A stretch of DNA of 64,000 nucleotides from Dromiciops gliroides. Lineage: Eukaryota > Chordata > Mammalia > Microbiotheria > Microbiotheriidae. This document shows positions 56,670-64,000 of the stretch, piece by piece. Position 1 is the stretch's first letter; the number at the start of each line of letters is the position of its first letter. The stretch is from contig NC_057862.1 in assembly GCF_019393635.1 (NCBI RefSeq), forward strand, positions 264,506,441 through 264,570,440, written 5' to 3'. Both the position numbers and the translations under genes were made by a program. The notes below the pieces were generated by a model. That model did not search any database. It worked only from the letters and a program-made list of their open reading frames with translations, and had not been told where the DNA came from.

Positions 56670-57220
56670 CAAATACAGTTAACCATAAACAGGCAGATGA
56701 CAAAGCCAAACATTCATTTACTCACTTGTTCAGGATATGGGATTGCAACAACCAGATTCGCCTTAAAAATCACAGATCAACTTGTCCTGTTTAGAGAGAT
56801 TTGCTATTAGAGGAGGAAGCAGGGACATGATTACAACCCAAAAGTACAGAATTATTCAACACAGGTATATCAAGATAAAACATCCTTAGCTCTGTTTGAG
56901 TTCAGATGTCCCACTTCTATTTATAGGGTGCAAATCCAGACTTCTGGTTTTGGTCAAGTGGAAAATATCCTTGCTCTAAAGGAAGTAATACAGTGGGGAA
57001 ACTGAGTAAAGAAGATGCTACTTTTAACCATGCCACAGTGATCCTTTCAATTTTCCCCAGACAACAACATGCTCACCAATAAAGATTCCCAGACTATATT
57101 TCCTCTGAGCAGCACATGGTATGCACCTTGAATGGTAGACTATTGGCTTTATGACAGTATAAGCAATCATATCTGAAATTAAAATTCAAAATAGTATCAG
57201 GTTATAGTCCCATGAGATTT
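56670..57220. repeat. Block homologous to 2390-2870
   Basis: Same word order as the 2.4-kb block (see that entry), at about 300-bp spacing between the two main words against 280 bp there. Preceded by unrecognised sequence from 56511. Confidence 0.45.
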
Positions 57221-57709
57221 CCCCTCAAATAGCAAGTTTCACTAAACATATTTTAGGACTAAATCATTATTTCTCTCCTGGTCTTGAAATAACAAAAGTA
57301 TACTAGGCCTTTAAAAATTTACTCAATATCTTTTTCTCCCCACTCCCTTCTTTTTGTCTTCTCCCAGACACTAAACTTGTCCTGACATAAAATCTATCGC
57401 TAGAAATCAAGAAAATAATTACATTCTGGAATTCCACACAGTGAACAAGATAGGAATCTAGGAAAATAACACTGGCCTAACTTCAATATATACTGTTAAA
57501 GGTATAGATAGCATCATTTTGAATGAGTGATTGTATAGGCAAACCTAAAAGTTTCTAGTTTCTTTAGTTTCTTTACTTCAGCATAAACTGAGTTTCTAAT
57601 ATATCATATAAAAACATTATATGGCTGAAGGAAGAAAAAAAAATCCTATCTTACCTTCCAAACTCCCTAATGTTTCAAGAATGTAAAGAGAAAGAGGTAC
57701 TTGGTCTGA

Positions 57710-57742
<33 letters not shown>

Positions 57743-58414
57743 TATAGACATAAAATATTTTTTCATATTCCCATTTGGTTGTCTTCAGGAACCATTGAAA
57801 AAAGGGATCCCATTTAGGGCACTTAATTTTAGGGCCAAAGGTACTAAAAGGAAATTTGTGGAAAGTTTATTTTATTGCAATAAAAAGAAACTCACTGTGG
57901 TCAGTAGTGATGGATGTTAGATTCTATTATGTTCTGCCAATTATCTAGAAACTTGCAAATCCTTAGACCATAATTATAACACATATACTCAGCAGTCATT
58001 CCCTTAGGGGAACCTGCCAGAATGGACCCAAAATTGCACATGGGTCTTTATCAAACCATAAATCAAAAAGTCAGGAACACAACTGAAAAAGACAGGAGTT
58101 CAAGGATTCTTGAAATATCATATTCAGGTTATTCATTTGTAATGGCTTTCAGGGAGTATAGTGATTTTAGAATTATTTCTCACATATTTTCTAACTCAGT
58201 TTTTTTGCATTGACATCTGAAGTGATTTATTAATTAAAGTAATTATGATTATTCAGGAAAGCATGACTTACAGAAAGTCCAAAGTCTCTTGTTATTAGGC
58301 ATGAAATTTCTTTCCTTTTAAACTTCAGATAGCACCACATGGTGCACTAAAATCCTGTTTTCTCTTTCTGTCAGGCTGGTATTAATTTCCCATCATCTTT
58401 TTTAAAAAATTAAA
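57221..58414. other. Unrecognised intergenic sequence
   Basis: No gene or repeat recognised apart from a (TG)n tract at 57711-57740. Confidence 0.4.
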
Positions 58415-59575
58415 TTAAAAATTTAAATTAAATTTTAAATTCCAAACTGTTTCCCTCCCACACTAGAAAAGGCCACCATTTATATGTGTGCACCAAAAGT
58501 GCACACGTATAAACACACACATACATACAGACACAAATATAAAACCATGCTATGTGTCCCTCTATCTATTATTTCCCTGGAGTTGGGTATCACCTTCCTT
58601 CCTATGAAGGTCCTTTGTGGTTGATATGAGTATTTACAATACTCAGAATAGTTTAATTCAGTTATTCTTTAGAAAAATATTGCTGATTTGGAACTATGCC
58701 CACAGGGCTATAAAACTGTGAATACCCTTTGATCCAATAATACCACTAGTAGGTCTTTGTCCCAAAAGGTCATAAAAAAGAGAAAAGGACCCACATGTAC
58801 AACAATATTGATAGCAACTCTCTTTGTGGTGGCAAAGAATTGGAAATCAAGGGAATGCCCATCAGTTGGGGAATGGTTGTTCAGCCAACCAAGTTGTGGT
58901 ATATCAATGGAATACTGTTGTGCTATAAGAAATGATGAGTAGGCAGAATTCAGAAAAACCTAGAAAGACTTAACTGGACTGATACTGAGTGAAGTACAAT
59001 GAGAACATTGGACACAGTAACAGCAACATGATGTGATGATCCATATGATAGACATCTCTCCTCAGAAATACAATGATCCAAAGACAATTCTAAAGAACTC
59101 ATTCATAATGAAAAATGTTCCCATATCCAGAAAAAAAAAATGTGGATTCTGAATGTAGATTGAACCATACTGTTTGTACTTTTGTTTTTGTTTTTGTTTT
59201 CTTTGGGGGGGTCTTTCCCTTTTGTTCTGATTCTTCTTTCACAACATGACTAATGCAGAAATGTTTAATGTGATTGTTACGTATATAACATATCAGATTG
59301 CTTTCTCTCTCGGGAGGGGGGAGGGAAGAAAGGGAGGAAGGGAGAAAAATCTGGAACTTAAAGTCTTATGAAAACAAATATTGAAAGCTATCTTTACATG
59401 TAAGTAGAAAAAATAAAATATTTTTATGATTTTAAAAAATAAAAAATGTAAAAAAAGAAAAAATTTTTGCTGTTGCTGCATGCAACATTGTCTTGGTTCT
59501 GTTCGTTTCACTCTCATTTCCATGTTTTTCTAAAATTAAAATTTTCTAAAATTCTAAAATTAACCAGCTCATCAT
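58415..59575 (-). mobile_element. Older inverted L1 3' end, split
   Basis: 58415-58689 is inverted 3' UTR (ctccctcccacactagaaaa, ttccctggagttgggtatca). The same element resumes at about 59465 (cattgtcttggttctgttcg) to 59575. A + strand L1 lies between. Confidence 0.75.
58690..59455 (+). mobile_element. L1 3' end, 5'-truncated
   Basis: tttggaactatgcccacagg, then the 58757-58942 frame with KKRKGPTCTTILIATLFVVAK and ECPSVGEWL, then 3' UTR with a G-rich gagggaagaaagggaggaag tract and A-rich end. Inserted in the inverted older L1. Confidence 0.9.
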
Positions 59576-59650
59576 TTCTTTCTTTTCCTTTTCTATTCTT
59601 TTCTTTTCTTTTCCTTTCCTTTTCTTTCCTTTCTTTTCTTCCTTTCTATT
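59576..59650. repeat. Pyrimidine-rich (TTTTC)n repeat
   Basis: ctttctttt/ccttttctatt repeats. Confidence 0.85.
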
Positions 59651-59779
59651 TTTGTGAAGAAAAGGAAGAATTTTATTTGAGTCACTGAACTAATGGATAA
59701 GGCACATGACTTTGTAAAAAAGATTTCACATTTTATGGAATTCAGAAAGAATTCAAAAGGAATATCAATTATCTTTGCA

Positions 59780-60110
59780 TGTTCTCTCTCCCATTAGATT
59801 GTGAGCTCCTTGAGAGTATGGTCTGTTGTGGGTGTTTCTGTGTGTTTTGTTTTTTATTTTCTTTATCTCTCTATCACTTAGCACAATTCCTCACACATCC
59901 TAGGTACTTAAAATGTGTTTCGTTGGGGGCAGCTAGGTGGCGCAGTGGATAAAGCACCAGCCCTGGATTCAGGAGGACCTGAGTTCAAATCCAGCCTCAG
60001 ACACTTGACACTTACTAGCTGTGTGACCCTGGGCAAGTCACTTAACCCTCATTGCCCTGCAAAAAAAAAAAATGTGTTTGGTTTACTTGAAGATTGTTTC
60101 TACATACGCA
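59780..60110 (+). mobile_element. Ancient CR1/L3-type repeat end, split by a SINE
   Basis: ccattagattgtgagctcct, tgagagtatggtctgt, cttagcacaattcctcacac, taggtacttaaaatgtg: a common ancient mammalian repeat order. The SINE at 59925 interrupts it. Confidence 0.55.
59925..60072 (+). mobile_element. tRNA-type SINE
   Basis: gggggcagctaggtggcgca ... accctcattgccctgcaaaa; target duplication aaaatgtgttt on both sides. Confidence 0.95.
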
Positions 60111-60164
60111 TAATACCAAAGAGAAAAGATTAGTTCTTAGATGATAGGGAGCAATGTGAAGTAC

Positions 60165-60308
60165 TATTTATCCAAAACCATTAACAAGCACTATTTCTAA
60201 TGGGGATAAGCTAGAAGCCTTCCCAATACAATCAGGGGGAAGCAAGGATGCCCATTATCACCTTTATTATTTAAAATTGTACTAGAAATGGTAACTACAG
60301 CAATAAGA
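60165..60308 (+). mobile_element. L1 ORF2 RT fragment
   Basis: ctaatggggataagctagaa, gccttcccaatac, gatgcccattatcacctttattatttaa in short order match ORF2 at 38955-39050. Truncated at 60308 by the LTR element. Confidence 0.85.
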
Positions 60309-60668
60309 TGTAACGATTGGAATAACGCCACCTGCTGGATACTTACTGTAGAGGAGTTCTGCCCATGAAGGGAAGGTCTTTGAGGGCAAGACCAGGAGTC
60401 AGGAAGTGACGCGGGCTAGTGGGAGGAGGAAGGAAGAGACTGGCGCTCAGTCTCCCTCGCTCTTTCCTTTGGACTCTGGTGGAGAGCGGAGCTAGAAATG
60501 TGCTCTCCCTTTAATAGATAGGAATCTAGGCCTTTCTCTCTCTCTTTACCAAATTCTTCTTTTCCTTAATAAATGCTTAAAAGTCTAACTCTTGCTAAAG
60601 CTTATAATTTATTGGCAACCACTCATTAAATATTTTAGACAGACTAGCTAGAATTTTAGCCCTTAACA
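60309..60668 (+). repeat. 5' LTR
   Basis: TGTAACGATT ... GCCCTTAACA, with AATAAA at about 60570. It has TG...CA ends and is identical to the other LTR apart from one position noticed. Confidence 0.95.
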
Positions 60669-60802
60669 GATGGCTGACCACGAAGAGGAAAGCTGAACCT
60701 CACTTCTGATCTTTCGGTTGGGTAAGAAATTTTCCCTACCCTAACCCTTTAAATCTTAAGTACTGCTGAATTGCCTGGTGTTTTCCCTTTAAATTTTTTC
60801 AA

Positions 60803-61681
60803 ATGGACCTTTTAAACTCCCTAATTATCCTATTTTTGATTTTAGTCTGTTTAACCAGACAAATGGGAGATAAGATCATGTTAATGCTTTGTTTTTGTGG
60901 ATTTTCTATTTTTCTTTTTATTTTTGTTAAAAGAGCCAGCAACTTACTCACACAAGGAAATATCTCTCCCTCTCCCAACCATGCTTTTTCAGAGAAACCT
61001 GAAGAGATTCCTGCAGCTTTTCCCAGTTCTAACACTAATTGTTGCTCTAATTTTGCATGCCTGGAGGCAATGACCCACCCTCTAGAAGCTTTTAATCCCC
61101 TAGCACCTGGAGGCAAAGTGGGGGAAGAGGAATCCAGGCCTGAGTTCAAAATCAAGTCTGATTCAAATTGCGCTGGTCCCTCCCCTCCTCTCCAGACCCC
61201 ACCCTCTACTCCTCCCATGGCCAAGCCCATTGCTTCCCCGGCCCGGGAAGTCCAAAGATCTAATGCGCATGCTCAACTTTCTCTAACTACATTTGCTGCT
61301 TCAGGCTCAGCCCTTCCCCAGCCTGGCTGTGCTTCTGAAACAACCTTAGAAAACCCTTTAAATTCCAGATATGCTCGTTTTGTTCTTAATTTTGCTAACC
61401 TGCTTTTGTCTTTAATTAGTAATCTTATAAAGCATTTGTATGGTGAAAAGGCTGACAGACAATATAGAGGGGTTAAAGAAGAAAAACTTAAGCCGAATAA
61501 GAATGACAATCATCAACATAGTTCAAGACTCCGATTCTTTTGCCATGGAAGGGTATATATTTTACAGAAATGTGGAAGTAAGCAGCAAGGTATTGATATG
61601 AGTATTGGGGATTTTAGATATCGGAATCAAGAGTGTTCTGAATTCACTCAGATTATTAATGTCAGTTCAGAGGTTACATAG
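60803..61681 (+). other. 292-aa open frame of unknown function in the LTR element
   Basis: Starts near the 5' LTR, where gag normally lies. It has two hydrophobic N-terminal stretches (about residues 5-18 and 28-44), a Pro/Ser-rich middle (PSPPLQTPPSTPPMAKP), a hydrophobic segment near residues 195-210 and a charged C-terminus. I do not recognise a capsid, nucleocapsid zinc knuckle or envelope motif. It may be a remodelled relic or a chance frame. Confidence 0.4.
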
Positions 61682-63641
61682 GATTTCTATGCTATTACAT
61701 ATACATTTTGGAATTAATGGTATAGGTTTATTTTCATAGAGATTTTAATGCTTTTGAGATTGTGTCTTATACTTAGTTTCTAAAACAAGGAGAATATTTG
61801 TAAAAGCTTTTTATAGTCATGCGATCAAGTTTATATTTTGTAATACTCTTATTAATATTAAGTTCATATTCATTTAGATTTCCCTAGTTTGAATTTCATT
61901 GTCTTTTATTATTCCACGTGTATTTTCTTCTATTCATTCATCTATCTAATTTTGAAACATGGTTTTGATTTCATAATACAATGTTAATTCTAGGAGTATT
62001 GTGCTCCCATATTCTGAGTTGTTTGTTTTTGTTATTTTTTTTCTCAACTGATTATTTGATCAAACTCTTTAAAGCATTTCCCTAGCAAATTGTTTGCCAT
62101 GGCAAGTGTAAATTGATTCTAGAAGTATTATTTTTGATAAGCATATTCCAAAAAAAAAAAAAAAGAGGGGAACATTTGTAAAAGTTGTCTTTGAGATTGT
62201 GTTGTGCTTTAACTTGTATTTAAATATGTTCAGATTTTTCAAAAAAGTAATTGTATGCTAAGTAAAAAAAAGGTATTATTTGAAATTGTTGCATAATTAT
62301 ATATTATATTCTGAGTCAAGATGTATTCACATTTTTTGCAATCATTTATTATCCTCAATTTTTAAATCCATATGAGACTTGGATTATGGGAACTTATCAT
62401 TTAAGACATTAATTGCCTTTATTCTGAGTTATCAGATGCCAGTTGGCCAAGATGCCATCCAATCACAAGAGGAATACATGCAAGAGCAGACACTGAATTG
62501 TCACATGAGGGGAGACATGCATGAAGTCAAGGTATGGCCGAGGGAACGGCTTTTGACTAATGTTGAGGTTGGATACTCTTGGTTTAATATTTTATTTTAT
62601 TTTTCCCCACAATATTGTACAGATGGCTGGAAGTATTCATCCCACCCATCTTATTCTACGCCTGGCTTCTATGCTCCCTCCTATATGCCTGATGCCATGG
62701 ACATCTCAATCCCATGCATCTGATTAAGTCTGACTCAGTTTCCTCCAATATGTTCGGTGGCATGGACATATTCCATCCACCTATTTTAAGCCTGGCATAC
62801 TGTATGGGCAGTACATATTGCTCAAGTGTGGGAATGCTCATATCCCATCATTTCTCTGTTCTTTTATGGTAACCCCCATAATTATCTCAGGTGTCATGAT
62901 AAATACAGTGTTGAATTTGGCCTTGACACCTGTTACCAATTATATTAGATTTTTAAATTTCTCATAATGGCATGAGGATAATTAGGCAGATGATGCAAAA
63001 AGTGATGAAACAAAGATAAAAAATTATTTTTAATAATTAATATTGCAGCAATTGTCTTCTCAATTACCCTCCATAAGGGGGGGACTATAGTAATATTATA
63101 ATTTTAAAGAATGGTTCAATTTTTGTTTTATTATATGTTTCATGTGTAACAACTAAGATTCTGAATTCCCTTAAACATGTTTTTGAGAACTTTCATTGTT
63201 TGATTTGATTATTGACAAAACTATTTTAAAGTTGTGTTAAGCTCAATTTTGTAGGAAATTTTCCTGGCTGATTACCAGCATCCACACATCAACCCCTGAA
63301 AAGACTTCCATTCCACGACTACACCTAGAGGACATCTGAGAAAAGACTTTCAGAGACTTTAAATGAACAGTTTTGATTTGTTCTTTTTGTTGGTTTTTTT
63401 CTCTTTCTGTTATAATATACACCATCTGTAACATGTATTCTCTGCAGAGGCCCTCCCTTTGCAAGACTAATGTCAAAGCGTCGGTTCATGAGGACAAAAA
63501 AAATCGCCCCTCTGGACAAAACTTTCCTCTCTTCCTTTTCTATATTGTTGTTCACATATTATTAGTTAGCAATAGTTATCATATTGTTTTTACTGTTCCG
63601 TCAAGGAAACATTTTGTTTCTTGAGGAACAACAGGGGGGAC
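61682..63641 (+). other. Internal region of the LTR element, non-coding in appearance
   Basis: AT-rich; contains a 114-aa frame at 62379-62723 with no recognised motif. Ends in the polypurine tract at 63628-63641. Confidence 0.5.
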
Positions 63642-64000
63642 TGTAACGATTGGAATAACGCCACCTGCTGGATACTTACTGTAGAGGAGTTCTGCCCATG
63701 AAGGGAAGGTCTTTGAGGGCAAGACCAGGAGTCAGGAAGTGACGCGGGCTAGTGGGAGGAGGAAGGAAGAGACTGGCGCTCAGTCTCGCTCGCTCTTTCC
63801 TTTGGACTCTGGTGGAGAGCGGAGCTAGAAATGTGCTCTCCCTTTAATAGATAGGAATCTAGGCCTTTCTCTCTCTCTTTACCAAATTCTTCTTTTCCTT
63901 AATAAATGCTTAAAAGTCTAACTCTTGCTAAAGCTTATAATTTATTGGCAACCACTCATTAAATATTTTAGACAGACTAGCTAGAATTTTAGCCCTTAAC
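63642..64000 (+). repeat. 3' LTR, reaching the window edge
   Basis: Same as 60309-60667; by comparison one further base (the final A) should lie just outside the window. Confidence 0.95.

Larger units (their letters stand above)
60309..64000 (+). mobile_element. Young LTR retrotransposon/retrovirus-like element, lacking recognisable pol (fossil)
   Basis: Two direct LTRs of about 360 bp (60309-60668 and 63642 to the window edge) enclose about 2.97 kb. I saw only one difference between the LTRs over 359 bp, so it inserted recently. A primer-binding-like TGGCTGACCACGAAGAGG starts 3 nt after the 5' LTR, and a polypurine tract (aacaacaggggggac) precedes the 3' LTR. No protease, RT, RNase H or integrase motif was found in the internal frames, so it looks non-autonomous: whole at its ends, but without its own enzymes. 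Inserted into an L1 ORF2 fragment. The second target copy is outside the window. Confidence 0.9.

Noticed and set aside
1-64000. CRISPR arrays, bacterial operons, rRNA or tRNA genes
   Set aside because: No direct-repeat/spacer array exists and the tRNA-like words all belong to SINEs. The window is vertebrate DNA.

Overview
The window looks like marsupial nuclear DNA from an immunoglobulin heavy-chain variable (IGHV) region, or an orphon copy of one. The evidence is two complete VH clan III gene segments on the + strand (15365-15800 and 45722-46157), each with octamer promoter, split leader, V exon and recombination signal, set in repeats typical of marsupials: about 25 copies of a roughly 145-bp tRNA-type SINE and many layers of L1 with a very recent wave. 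No D, J or constant-region sequence was seen. The SINE variant fits an Australian marsupial, possibly a dasyurid, but that is a weak inference. No other host protein gene is recognisable; nearly all other open frames are pieces of L1 or chance. Layout: 1-11.5 kb, old and middle-aged L1 pieces on both strands, a MIR-type SINE, a hairpin element and a faint possible relic of a V promoter. 11.5-15.2 kb, an L1 carrying 5' UTR, ORF1 and inter-ORF spacer that stops about 60 bp before the octamer of the first V gene. 15.2-15.84 kb, first V gene. 16.0-17.65 kb, a solo LTR and a separate endogenous retrovirus integrase fragment. 17.65-26.9 kb, layered L1, a second solo LTR and unrecognised intergenic DNA. 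26.95-33.24 kb, a near-full-length young L1. 33.2-36.5 kb, LTR-like sequence and a patchwork L1. 36.5-41.25 kb, the best preserved L1 ORF2. 41.3-45.6 kb, old L1 5' half, an LTR-like piece and intergenic DNA. 45.6-46.2 kb, second V gene. 46.2-54.2 kb, L1 3' ends, including one with a likely 3' transduction, and ancient repeats. 54.4-54.54 kb, an inverted V promoter without its V gene. 54.7-60.3 kb, L1 ORF1 holding a retroposed sequence, a block homologous to 2.4-2.9 kb, and more L1. 60.3 kb to the end, a young LTR element with near-identical LTRs and no recognisable pol. How it works: each V segment is transcribed from its octamer promoter and its heptamer/nonamer signal lets RAG join it to a D segment outside the window; the rest is repeat turnover. 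The most unusual signals are an antisense ORF kept open in the 5' UTRs of two L1 copies (compare primate ORF0), several template-switch or in-place rearrangement scars inside L1 copies, a SINE-SINE recombination duplication, and the orphan inverted V promoter.
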